Source: Halictus rubicundus (Eukaryota > Arthropoda > Insecta > Hymenoptera > Halictidae). From it: a DNA stretch of 64,000 nucleotides. The notes under the pieces are model-generated. The model was not told the DNA's origin, ran no database searches, and saw only the letters and a program-made list of their open reading frames with translations. The stretch is taken from positions 11,699,001-11,763,000 of the forward strand of contig NC_135149.1 of assembly GCF_050948215.1 (NCBI RefSeq), written 5' to 3'. Below are positions 51,140 to 62,770 of this stretch, in pieces. Each line of letters begins with the position of its first letter. Positions within the stretch are counted from its first letter, which is position 1. The translations under genes and the position numbers were made by a program.

Positions 51140-51560
51140 AAAAAAATTTGAATTTTTCATTCAGTGGTGACATCGGTAAAAATTCGGAGGTGCCTATTTC
51201 TGCGCCCCTTAAGCGTGGTTTTGAAATCTACGAATAACTCCGTCACTTTGTAACATTTTGACTTGAAAAAATTCGGACATAAAGCTACAATTTACACTTC
51301 TATTCCTATAAAAAAATTAGAATTTTACATTCACGAACTTCTGCAAGAAATTCGGAAGCGTTGTCTATTTTCGTAAACTGTAAGGGTGGTTTCGACTGGT
51401 ACACCCTATGGTGAAACATAAAATAACAAAATAACTCCGAGACTTTGCAACACTTTGGCTCGGAAAAATGCAAACCCAAAGCTGTAAGTTACACTTCCGT
51501 TCCCCCCAAAAATTTGAATTTTTCATCCACTGATTGTTTCCGAAAAAAATTCGGGAACTT
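51140..51560. repeat. Three-unit diverged tandem repeat, period about 171-195 bp
   Basis: Units start near 51141, 51312 and 51507 with AAAAATTTGAATTTTTCATTCA, AAAAATTAGAATTTTACATTCA-like and AAAAATTTGAATTTTTCATCCA-like words. Each continues with an AAATTCGG segment, and units 1 and 2 share AATAACTCCG(T/A)(C/G)ACTTTG, CTTGGAAAAA-like and AAAGCT(A/G)(C/T)AA words. No open frame persists across units. Confidence 0.7.
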
Positions 51561-52547
51561 ACCCATTCTGCACGCTTCCTCGCGAACTATAATTCCGTGT
51601 TTTATTTGTCACGGTTAGCTGGCTGGTTCCGGCGGAAGTGGAAGCTATTTAAGTGTTACAGTCGTGCCGGAAACAGTGGAAGGGAAGAGGTTCGCGAGAC
51701 AAATCGAATTGAGCACATTGTTCGCGGCGAGATGCGCTTGTATGCACCCGGAAGCATCGGGTCGTTTCCGGAAGAAGGTGAGAATATTTGAAGAGGCAGA
51801 AAATAATATCACAGTTCACTCCGCCAACTGAGACGGTGTCTTTCCATCTGATCGGTCACGGTAATTGGTAATTCTATTGTGCACCATATCGACTGCGAAA
51901 AGCGTGCATACTGTCAGCCCTGTCGATTCGATTAGATTCCGTCAGGATGATATACGAGTCGTTCCACGAAAGACGTCTGCGGCTGATGTCGGCTTCCTCT
52001 TTCATCGGAACGCTTTTACCTGTAATCATGTTAGAGTGCTTTATTACTTGGGAACACGGAATAACGATCGGTGTTTGCGTGCCTCGGAGGGTGGAAGGTG
52101 CAACGAACGAACCCGGGCCGCACCTTGTTAAGGGCGCGGCTGACAAGGGTGTGGTGTTTGCTGCACGACAATGCCACGCGACCCCCTATTCTTCATCCCC
52201 GTTTCACTGGCTTGCATTAATAGACCGCATCCTGTATAATTAGAAGACAAAGAACCCCGAAATATAGCTCACTAAACGCTCCACTCCCCCCCTCCAAATA
52301 ACTTTTGATTCAATTGTCGATGGCCCGCTGCCAATTATCTTCGACCGTGCCATCATAATTCCCAATTCCTTCTCTGTTAATTATAGGAATTCCTAGGCTG
52401 AGCGTCTCCATGTAAAATAAAAATCTTCTGCACCAATTGTGAGAATTCGTCTCCCAATAATTCTAATAAATTGATTATCGTAAGACCGCGTTTTTAAATT
52501 TTTCTAATGTCTTCGGTGCTTTGCATTTCACCTGCTCAATTGTTATC

Positions 52548-52572
52548 AATGTACACCATCTGCAGTCTATTA
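52548..52572 (+). repeat. Dispersed motif, copy 9 (degenerate)
   Basis: CAATGTACACCATCTGCAG followed by TCTATT. The second half matches the core (ATCTGCAGTCTA); the first half has several changes. Confidence 0.45.
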
Positions 52573-53227
52573 GCAAGGAATTTGCTGTATAGTAAAGGAA
52601 GTGAAGGAATTTACTTTCTACAGTAAGAAATTTACTTGCTGCACAGTCGAATCTAGCGACAATCTTTATACAATATTCGTTGCCACGTGAGGATAATGTA
52701 AATAAGTGTATTACAGTTCTGAAACATAGTGTATAGTGTGCCGAGATATTAAAACACGTTTCAATTTTAAATAGACAATGTGGTAGCTTATAAGTTAATT
52801 TTCAGCCGCTAAAAATACTTGCTAATATACTTGCTATATTGTATTTATGTTACAAAAACATTACCCCGTCATCCCGAAAATTTATACTCCAGGTACAAAT
52901 TGCTCGAGAACGAGATGATCGGTATTCTAATCGGCTCTCGAAAGCGGGTGTAACCTCAGAGAAACGGAAATGGGTTATTAAATCCGCTGCGTATCAGGAT
53001 TTTACACCTGTAGCATGACTGGACTAGTTTCATTCGTTCCGGATGACTTTCCATTTTCCCACATTTGAGATGCCTGGGTACATAGCAAGAATTTGCAAAC
53101 GGAACGAAACATTATGCATGCTGGCTGGTTGTTCGAACTATTTCGAGTTGGGTTTCGAAAGCATATGTTAATACTTCCTCCAGAATAGAATATTCAATTA
53201 CACTAAACGGTCTGTAGTCTCTCGATT

Positions 53228-53792
53228 CGTTTGATCAAATAATGGTCTCTTTATTTTATCATTACCACGACAACTTTCCGGAACTATTGAAGGAAACTCT
53301 GCCCAACCTATAATTTCATAGCACACGCATGAAAATTGGAGTTTGCACAAAAATCCTCCGTCCAGTTTTAATGATAGTCAGCCGACTCGTTTGATCGAAT
53401 AAATAGTGTCCTCATGTTACCATTACAGTCAACTCTTGATTTACGCCCAGTCCTCGGGTCCGTGCTGTGACATAGATCGTGTAGGGCTCCTATTTTCTTG
53501 TGACCTCGTCGGCCGCGCCGAACGTAGAAAAGGACAGCGTTTGTAAACACTATTCGGCGACCGAGACAGCTCGCGGGGTAGGCCCCCTCCCCCCGTGGAG
53601 GGGACAGGCGAACTGACTAAGATCGTGTAGCTCTGTTCGGCTTCTTTCAAAATTTTACTGTACTACGGCAAATCTCCAGAACCATTGAAGAAAACTCTGC
53701 TCAACCTATAATTTCATAAAACACCCCGTGAAAATTGTAGTGCGCGCCAAAAATCAGTCTAGTTAGAATGATAGACAGTCGATTGATCGATC
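53228..53792. repeat. Two-unit tandem duplication, period 160 bp, second unit split by a MITE
   Basis: Unit 1 starts at 53228 and unit 2 at 53388, both with CGTTTGATC(A/G)AATAA. Unit 2 runs to the TA at 53424-53425, is interrupted by a 235-bp element, and resumes at 53663 with CTACGGCAAATCTCCAGAAC. That matches CCACGACAACTTTCCGGAAC in unit 1. Both units then share AACTCTGC(C/T)CAACCTATAA, TTTCATA and GTGAAAATTG-like words. Confidence 0.8.
53426..53660. mobile_element. TA-flanked MITE, about 235 bp, inserted into a tandem unit
   Basis: TA lies on both sides (53424-53425 and 53661-53662). The left end is CAGTCAACTCTTG. The right end, read inward, is CAGTAAAATTTTG, matching at 9 of 13 positions. 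Removing the element and one TA restores continuity with the sister tandem unit. The interior is GC-rich without coding capacity. TA target and CAGT ends fit the Tc1/mariner/pogo superfamily; the exact family is unknown. Confidence 0.7.
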
Positions 53793-56700
53793 GACTTTTT
53801 GCCAAGGGGCAGTTGTGCGTAGAAATATATGCTTACCACAACGCCACACGTTTCGCAGTTCTCTCCAAGCGAACGAGTTCGAAGTGAGGAAGCCCGTTGT
53901 TCGCCGCCGGTGGTTTTCTTTCGCCGGTTAATAAAGTTAGCCTGGAAATAGTGCGCGGCTCCAGCGATGAAAGCAACACTCATGGGAATGAAGAACTCAT
54001 CGAAGAACTATCCCGTGAACTAGATGCCGTCAGCGAATCTTGTTACAACAAGAGCGCCGCAAGGGATACGCAATCGAGAGATATCTTCTCTCGATCCACT
54101 TCGAATTTTTTGGCCCTCGTCTTGACAGGGCTTTCTTGCACTACTTGCCACTCTCTGTGAAACGCCACCGAGACTGCAGGATGAATGTAATCCTGTTCGG
54201 CCGACCATTATAAATCATGCACTTCTTTGTCATTGCTCTTAAGCGGCGGAATTTGCTTAATGCGAAAGAGCGTCGTCGCCCGGTTCGAGTGCGAAACCTT
54301 TGACGCACGAACTCGTTAAACGCGATTTTATACCACTGTGCGAAACCTCGCGAATAAATTCGACATGCCGATTTTACAAGCTGTGAAACATTGGGTCAGC
54401 TGCAGGAAACAGACAGGATTCCTTTGGAGAATTGTTGATATTGTTTGTTTTTTTTTTCAAGGGAGAAACCATCCAATTTTGTAGCGTTTTGCGAAAGCGA
54501 AGAAGAATTTCGATTTGTTTAGAAGAGAATTTATGAATCTCTGCAGCTCTCCAGTGATTGTATTTAAAAAAGATTAACGAGAACTGTGGCTTGTGAATTT
54601 CCAATTTCCCGTATCGCGCAATTTTTCTTGTCATATATGACAGAATAAATTAACAGAGATCCCTTTAAAGGAAAAAGTAATAAATTCATCACGCTGGTGC
54701 GTCAGGTTGTAATGCATTGCCCGAGGCACAGGAAACAGCCAAGATTTCTTAGTTGCATTTCAAAAATTGATTTAAAGCCGAATTGATTTCCTGCAGCTCT
54801 TCCCGCAAGTAAACTTTCGCTGCGCGGCAGTCACCGCTCCAGTTTCTAATCTTCCATTTACGAAGTTCACACTTTCCTCTGCACATTCCTCACGATTCCA
54901 TCGCCTGCGAACGGGTCGATTGAAATACATACTAGCAAAGGAAACACCTTCGTTTCGGTGGTTGTCGAATCAGATTAGATCGAGCCAGTTCCAGTTTTAA
55001 TTTCTAGAATGCAAATTGCGTTGAGCTCGCGGTTCATTAACCATGTTAACGATCATCCCTTATCTAGTGGCCGTTACGCAATAAATTAATTGCTCCCGAG
55101 GGGATAGGATTGGCGACTCGGGAGCGGCCATGCACATTTAGGTCAGCTTGAACATACTGCTCGAGGATTGGCTTTGGTTATACGGTTCGTGAGCCTCTCC
55201 CGATTTCTTAAGACAGTTGACAGAGGGCAACGAGGGGCAACGAACGGGCAGATGATACGGTAATCCTGCGGCAGACCGGATAATATCGTTTTCGTTCAGA
55301 AAATAACGTCTCGCTCGGGGATATCGGGGGTCTCTTCTTCCAAGGTTCTCGGTGGTCTTTGCTACAAGGAAATTCAATTTTATCTCCAGAACGTGGAGAG
55401 TCTCTAGTTCGACGGATATGATTGATGATTCGACTGGATTCACAAGCGTGTTCCATTGTTAACACTTTTTATCGCGAATACCGGGTCACGTTTACGACAA
55501 AGCCTGGCTGAATATCGCATGACGACGAAGTTATGACTAAGAGACCGACGAGTAAGTCGTACGGTAAACAATCCTGATCGCCCACTGACAAACAGGCTCT
55601 GACAATAGACGTAACAGCGTATAAATCGTCTTCCCGCGAGGATCTATCGTGGCCGGGCGATCGGCCGTTCATCACAGCGTCGTTTATAAATCCTGCACAC
55701 TGTGATAATGTTGTAACGTGATTCGTGCAAATTAAACGCCAGGCTTTTTGCTTCGAGACAAATTACGTGAGTTGTAGAGGCCACGGATCGTAATTTAATT
55801 GTGGGACATTATTGCATGTCCGACGAGGTAAAAGTTTTTGTCATCAATCTTAAGTAGTTAAATAGAATCTTATTTCTGTACAAATCGCTTCGATAGGTTC
55901 TTCAACTTTTCTGATGTTTTTACCATTTCTCGTGGCATCTAAACAATTTTTTGAACAATTACATAAAGCTCACGGTCCAGTTGTAAATTAATTAAATGTA
56001 GGAGACGTTCATGATTAACCCTTCCGACATTAGTTCATGGACAAAGTAAAGCTCTGAGTGTAGAAGATCTTAGAGAAATTAATTTTAAACTAACACAAAC
56101 GCTTGTTCCCTTTGCAAAATACGGGATAGTTACATACTAAAACAATATTCAAAATTATAAAATATCTACTATTATACTCTTCCTTCTAAGAGATAAAACA
56201 CTGAACTTCGCTAACAAGGTTCAATCGATAATTAAAAAGAATTATGCATTTTGACTGAGGAACGTGATCTATGGATAATTTCATTTGGCATAGGGCAGAA
56301 GTTCGGTTTAGGCATTCATCGTGCGAAAGTAATTTTCAAAAATAGTTGTCGAGGCTTGTCGAGCTAATTAATTTGACTCGTTGGACGCACCTCCGTTCAA
56401 TTATCGCTACAAGCGTGTTAACCATATCGCGACGCAAAACAGAGCAGCGCGGCTTTATCGGGATTAGTGTACTGTTACAGACGAAAACAACACCCATGGG
56501 AAACGAGTCGAACTCGCCGATGACCATGGGGAAAGAGACCACTCGATGTTGGGGTCCCATTGAATGCACGCGGCACGGAACGGTCCCGGAAACGGGTCCC
56601 GTCACGCAGACCGGAAGCTGGACCTTGCTACGATGGAGGATTGACATTAAATCCCATCCGATCGTACTCCGTCGATTTCTCGTGAAACCAGAGAAACATC

Positions 56701-57454
56701 AATTGACAGGTCGAATAATTATTCCGAATTTTAATTAAATCATACAGGACGTCCATGAAAGCTTCTTGTAATCCGGTTGTTAACGAGGAAGATCTTGATA
56801 AAAATAAAGTATTGGAAAGACAACAATGTTTTGAGCTTGCGCTCAACAACAAATGATCTGTTCGTTGTATCGCTACGATTAACTTTAGTCAAATAAAAAA
56901 TTGACAAAAATCGAACATAAAGTCGAATGTAAAGTTTTGAAGAATCTATAAAAATTAGAGGAAAAGTGTATCATGTCACAAGCGTTGAAGACATACGCAA
57001 AACCTGAGTCCGATTGGTGCGACAGTTTCCCAAGATAAATACGTTTGAACTGAGCTTATAGTTTCGTCGTATTCTTCGGTACAATTATAAAATTGTTGGC
57101 ATTTTCAGAGTAGTTTCACTGGAATACCCGTTTACGTAAACGTCCTCAGACGAGAGAAGAATCGTTTGGCGGAATCGTTCGGCCGGTGGAATTCTGGTTC
57201 TTTATCGGCGCATCTCACGCAGCACCGGCTTTCCAAATCTAATTGCAGATCGAGCGGCTTTGTCGAGCAGCTTCCTCCGTTCGGGTAGCCTGAAATTTAA
57301 AGATCCTCGGGGGTAACATTATTTCGCAGGTCGTAACACTCGGTTACGGCGATATTCCGTCCCGTTGCCGGCGAACAGGTTCGCCTTGCAAGGTGAGATG
57401 CGTGCTTCCCTCCCCTTCTTCTTTCATTCTGCATCTACCCCGTTTTCGTCCCTG

Positions 57455-57489
57455 CTCTCTCTCTCTCTCTCTCCCTCTCTCTCTCTCTC
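57455..57489. repeat. (CT)n microsatellite
   Basis: A CT repeat with CCT interruptions, followed by CTCC-rich sequence. Confidence 0.9.
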
Positions 57490-58653
57490 CCACTCCCTCA
57501 CTCTTTCTCTCTATTTCTCTTGATGTGCGTACCCGTGCAGGTGCACACACGGTGGGCGTGCGCCGTGCAACCTCGAAAGGAACTGCACACACGAAGGAAG
57601 AGGCTCGCCTGTGGGAAAGTAACGCAACACCATGAGACCCGTCGTCGAGACTGGACCGCCGCTGCCAAACTCCCATAGCATAGCATGCACGTCGCGGTAC
57701 CAGAGCTCTACATGCTATTGCCATGGTGCTCAGCACGCTGCTCGCTCCGCGTGCACGAGGATAAAGTGGCTGACCACCGTGGTTCCGATTTGCCTGCTGC
57801 CTTCGCCTCGTTCTAGCCGAGCTCCCTTGTCGGCGAGTACCGTCATTCAATGAGACTTGGGGAGCTTCGGCGACCGCGGGAAACCCGTGATTTTTTGTTT
57901 TCGTTTGTTTCATTCGAGTGTCTAAATTCATCTAGAATCTCTCGTTCTTGGTTTTCATAAAAATCTTCACACAAGCAACCACACGAAGGACCATGCTCTG
58001 AAGATCAAACAACCATAGGACCCCAATGCATCTTTTATTCCTGAAATACTTTGAACAAATTTCCCAATTACCAAATTAACTAGACCCAGTGTCTCTCGGA
58101 TCGCTTTTAATTGTTCTAACAATGTCTACACAACGAATCCTCGTAGAAAATCGCGCTCCAAGGATCAATTAGCCGCAGGATACTTTGCGATGTCATCAGC
58201 AGTACTATAAGGAAGCATTCTGTCGTCATTCCAGCCAAAGAATCAGCCACAGATTCAGCTAGGTTAGCTCCCTACCGTGACAATTCCGTATCGCACATCG
58301 TTTGCTCCGAAGCAACTTTATCTGAAGATTGCAGCTGGAACGCCGACGATCTAGTTGCCGAAGCTAATTGAATTTTCCCCTCGAGATCGCCGTGAACGGA
58401 GCCAGACTGTCGGCGGGTGAATACTTGACAGGGGTCTCGTTGTTAGCGACAAAAGGCACGCGTGTTGCACGAGCGAATCACGATATCACGCGTGGCTGAT
58501 ATTCCACGTTGCTCTCTGCACACTCGTTCCGCGTTTTTCGACGGATTAACCTCGCGTTTGAAGCTGCCGACGCTCTCGACAATCCCGGGAATCATGATTC
58601 GCGGGTCTTCGACCTCGTGAACGAAATCTTGGAAATGAGGTTGCAACCAATTA

Positions 58654-58862
58654 CAGTGATTTCTCGATATATGTCAACAACACGGGTCTTGCCAGCGTCG
58701 TGTATCGTACAGGAGACGTACCTGAGCCGTGTTATGTTTACACCCTCGGCGTCCGAGGCCTCTCGAGCCTTATGGCCCCTCACGGGGTATACCCGCGGTA
58801 GTGGGCATCATTACGCGACCTTTATCATCCAGGTATTGGCGACACATATAGAGATATCACTG
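58654..58862. mobile_element. Tc1/mariner-type MITE, copy B, 209 bp
   Basis: TA on both sides (58652-58653 and 58863-58864). The left end is CAGTGATTTCTCGATATATG. The right end, read inward, is CAGTGATATCTCTATATGTG. The element aligns with the reverse complement of the one at 45268-45443. The interior contains a short palindrome around CTCGGCGTCCGAGG. No open frame of note. Confidence 0.8.
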
Positions 58863-59148
58863 TAGTAATAAACCCGAGCGATTTTAGCAATGATGTTGCA
58901 CAGGAATGGGCACATAGTTTACGAACTGTCAATTAGATAATCTGGGTTGTGGAAGGTATCGCTTCCCAAGTTTCCGTTCGATACGTTTCTGATGGATGCA
59001 CATGCATTGTGATGCGCCTCGAGTTACGCAGCCACCCCACGTTGCACAAAGCTACCCTTCGCGGGGATTCCAGGTATAATACCGTTGACCTTTACACCCT
59101 ACTGTCTACCTGGGGACGTATCGACAAGTGCACTGTGGTGGAGCAAAT

Positions 59149-59162
59149 GGGGGGGGGGGGGG
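59149..59162. repeat. G14 homopolymer
   Basis: Fourteen consecutive G. Such runs are prone to sequencing and assembly error. Confidence 0.9.
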
Positions 59163-61164
59163 ATAAGTCACTTCTGGAATGTTAAATGCACGGGTCTTCT
59201 CATTACTATTCCACAGGGAAGTACCAATAGGAATTTTTCAATACAGGGCCCGGTAAAGGGCTCTTCGAAAACATTCACTCAAAGGGTTCGAAAGTAGAGG
59301 CTTCGCCCTTTAAGATGAGCTTAGTTTGACTATTGTACGATTCTTTTTCACGAGGCTACAGTAGTTTGAATGTAGTTCAATTTTTTATCTAAGTGAATGC
59401 ATATTTTCACATTATTCTTTTATTTATAATTTTTTAATATTTACACCGATCACGCTAATCCGAAGATTTCCTTATAATTTTGTCAAATCCTGTTGGCCAT
59501 TTTCATTGTTACAAAGTTAATTAGAAATGTTTTCAGGCAAAATGAATCATAGTGGAGCGCGTCGACGTGCAGCTCGGAGGATTTTCACCTGACGCTTCGC
59601 TCCAGGAGTCCTTATAATTTGAGACAGTCGCGGGAAGCCGCGATTCATCGTGGGAGAAATCAGCAAAAAGGATTATCACTGGAGGAAATTGTTCCCGTTG
59701 CTTCCGGAATGAAAGCAAATGCATAACTTTCGTTCATCTTTTTCTCGTATACGCGTGGCGAAGATCCGATCTAGATCGTATCCGAGCTAGAAAACGAAAC
59801 ATATTTTTCTGCTAACACTCTCGAGCCGGTGCAATCTCCCGATCGGGGAAGCGGTTTTTCGCGCGTGTACGAATACTTCAGAACCATAACGGGCGCGTGA
59901 AATAAATCAGGGATTAGTTTCACTCCCACGCGAACCTTCCTTCTCCTCCGGACAAGTCAACCGTCGTGGAAACACACCTTTAGGAACGATCAACGCCCAT
60001 ACAGAGACGCGATCTGAGCGATCACGTAGGAAGTGATCCCTCTCGTTTCTTTTTCCATCGCGGGCACCGGCGCATAAATAAAATATCGTCACCTCGGAGA
60101 CGAACACGAAAATTCTGGGCCCGTGATAAGCTTGCTGTGGCTCCGACTCCGTGTTTGTCGTGTGGGAGTTTATCGGCCAACGGTTTTACGTTCTCCTTTG
60201 CTTCCCGCGGCGTACTGGAAGAACACACTTTCCATTTTACGTGCGAATATTGTGAACACATCGCCAGTAATACATGAAAACGTTTAATTAATTTGTAAAA
60301 TATTTTTCAGTTGCGCATCGAAACCGACAGCGATTTCTGTGTGTAAGTAAAACTGTGAAAGAGAAATTATTGGTTACTATGCCCGACTTTTAACATCTGT
60401 ACCGATGTGGTTCTTGTTAAACTTATTTGGAATTAATTGTAGTTACTGTCAAAATTGTTAAACAATTTTCTCTAACGTTCAATAAGTCTTTAAGCTTTTG
60501 AAAATTTCTTTTTATTGGGAAAGGTAGAAATCTAAAGTAGGTTTAAGATTTCTTGACATAGACAAATTTTTAAGTATAGCAGTCTGTACTTTTTAATCAT
60601 ACATGTTGGGTTCAGTGCTGGCTTGAGTTGATTCCCTGTGCACGGAATAACTAACATAAAAGAATGTCGTACACATGTACTTTATCATAATGCATTGTCG
60701 TTTTCAAGTATGCAGAAAGTCTCGTGTGCCGTTCATTAGTAGGTGAGACTTGTCCCTCCTCCGACATTGTAATTTACTCGCTTAGGAAGCTACTAGTTCC
60801 GTTCACAGAATTTCAATTCCGATTTAAAGTTTCCTGTCATTGAATAAATTATATCCCCCGTGACAAACTGCTCACGGATAAATCGTTCACCTCGTGGACG
60901 CTGCAGGATAATCCCAAATTCAAAGGACACCAATTTCGCATCTGTCTTGATATGCAATTTTAACTATTGAAACGCACATTCATCGAGCCTCAATAAACCG
61001 TGGATAAAAATAGAAATGTTCTTCATCGATCGCAAGACACCGGAAGTACGTAAACGTTTGTTTCTTCCTGTAATAATTTTAATAAGTTAGTGATAGTGTA
61101 TCGAGACTCTTGAATTACTTTAATCCCGCTATTGTATTGAATACTAAGCGTATTCACGTCTGTC

Positions 61165-61190
61165 ATGAATTCATAAAATCCACAGTGCAT
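61165..61190 (+). repeat. Dispersed motif, copy 10
   Basis: ATGAATTCATAAAATCCAC followed by AGTGCAT, preceded by GTC. Four to five changes from the core. Confidence 0.55.
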
Positions 61191-61270
61191 TAATACAACA
61201 TTAAGAAATGCAGAAGTATATTAAAGACATAGATAATCTAGAAATCAAGCAACTAATTCCATATTTCACT

Positions 61271-61790
61271 ATTATTAGAAAGTACCTGGGAACTGTGAGA
61301 ATATTCTATCAATTAGTGCATTGTGCACTCGCAGAACATCGAATAGAAATTTAAATAACTCCTTTGCATTGTTCTGTAAGAGATCGTAAAATTGTCAGTG
61401 CGAAACATAGTATTTCAAAGTCACGTAAATGGCTTCATACATTATTAGAAAGTACTTCACTACTTTGATACAATCTTTCCATCAATGCATTGTACGAACT
61501 CAGAAAATACAAAACAGAAATCCAGATATACACGGTATAGCAAATTCTATAAAAATCCTGACAGTCAGAGCTAGCAATTCCTTGATCTGTAATATTTTTA
61601 GTGCAGAATAAAATACTCCAAAATCATACAAATACTTTCGTATATAATTAAAAAGTACTCTAGCACTTTGTATATCGTCACAAAATTGTCATTACATTTT
61701 ATTACATTGTTTAAATCCCGTGGTACAATATTCCCATCAAGTAATATGTTGTATGCACTCCAAAACTGCAAATTCTGCTCTACAAAATTG
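61271..61790. repeat. Three-unit diverged tandem repeat, period about 170-203 bp
   Basis: Units start at 61271, 61441 and 61644 with ATTATTAGAAAGTAC (twice) and ATAATTAAAAAGTAC. Each is followed by TATCAATTAGTGCATTG / CCATCAATGCATTGTACG / CCCATCAAGTAATATG words, then CACTCGCAGAA / AACTCAGAAAA / CACTCCAAAAC. AT-rich and non-coding. Confidence 0.7.
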
Positions 61791-62689
61791 TCGAAAAATT
61801 CGAAACAGTGAAACCGAAGAATCCTCGAACTATCTTAGCGAAACGAAACTCTCCAATTGCCGCACAATCAGGAACCATTGTCGCCCGGCCGATGCATCGC
61901 ATAACTTATGCACCCCGGCGCAGTGGAAAGGAAGGGCGAAATCAGAAGGGAAACCGAATTAATCCGTGGGCATCCTGAGTCTGTTGCTCGCCCACGCGGA
62001 ATGTTGCTGAAAAGTTGCGAGCGTTGGGTCCTCGCAGCTCGTGCTCGCTCGACGCCGCGACGCCCCCGCACCAACACACGCCGAAGCCCGGTGAAACATT
62101 CGCAAACATTCACCGTGCGTTTCTCGGCGTCTCGTACACTCGGCAGGAAGGTCGTTTTCTTTCCTCCGCGCCGCTTACTATACGCGTCGGTTTTACTCGC
62201 CGCTCCGCATCAGTCGTAGCGCAGCGCTCGTGGCGTGTGGAACGCGGTACACTCGCGTCACGAGTGATATCAACGCTTCCCGAACCGCGTACTCCAACCA
62301 TCGAATCATTGTAGTTCTCGCAAACAATCGTCGTACAATTGGTAATAATTTCGAAACGGATCGGAGACTCGGAGGAAATTTTTATTTCCTGTCACGAGTG
62401 AGTTCGAGAGCCGTATACTTCGACCAGAAAAAATTATTAAAATCCCCGCAAATAGTTCTTCACGATTATTAAACCTTTCTGAAAGAATCCGGAGACTAGA
62501 AGGATTTTTTCTTCTTTCTGTTTGGTGAAAAGGTTTCCGGAAGGTGCACAGTGTTTAAGAACTGAGTTTGCGGACTTGTTCTTGGTGACTCTACGAACAG
62601 TGTTTCTTTGATTTATACATTTTGCGAGGATTTTTATCATAGTGTTTGAAGGTGTTATTTAATCGCACTCAATGCCGCTTGTTCGCCAA

Positions 62690-62770
62690 GTGTAAACATG
62701 ATTCCCGCGCATTGACGTGCGCGACAGACCGCGGGTGCGGACTGCACTCAGCTGTGAATTTGTAAAAGTG
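62690..62770 (+). promoter_or_regulatory. Speculative non-coding first exon with strong splice donor
   Basis: A CpG-rich block ends in ACTCAGCTGTGAATTTG, an initiator-like word, followed at 62768 by a near-consensus donor (AAAA|GTGAGTATT). This could be a 5' UTR exon of a gene continuing rightward out of the window. No coding sequence supports it. Confidence 0.2.

Noticed and set aside
57344..57931. 195-codon minus-strand open frame with ATG
   Set aside because: Much of it is translated CT microsatellite (RERERE). The rest is low-complexity and Arg-rich with no recognisable domain.
59253..59315. TAAAGGGC ... GCCCTTTAA inverted words
   Set aside because: The inverted match is only about 8-9 bp and the flanks do not give a clear TTAA duplication, so it is not called as a transposon.
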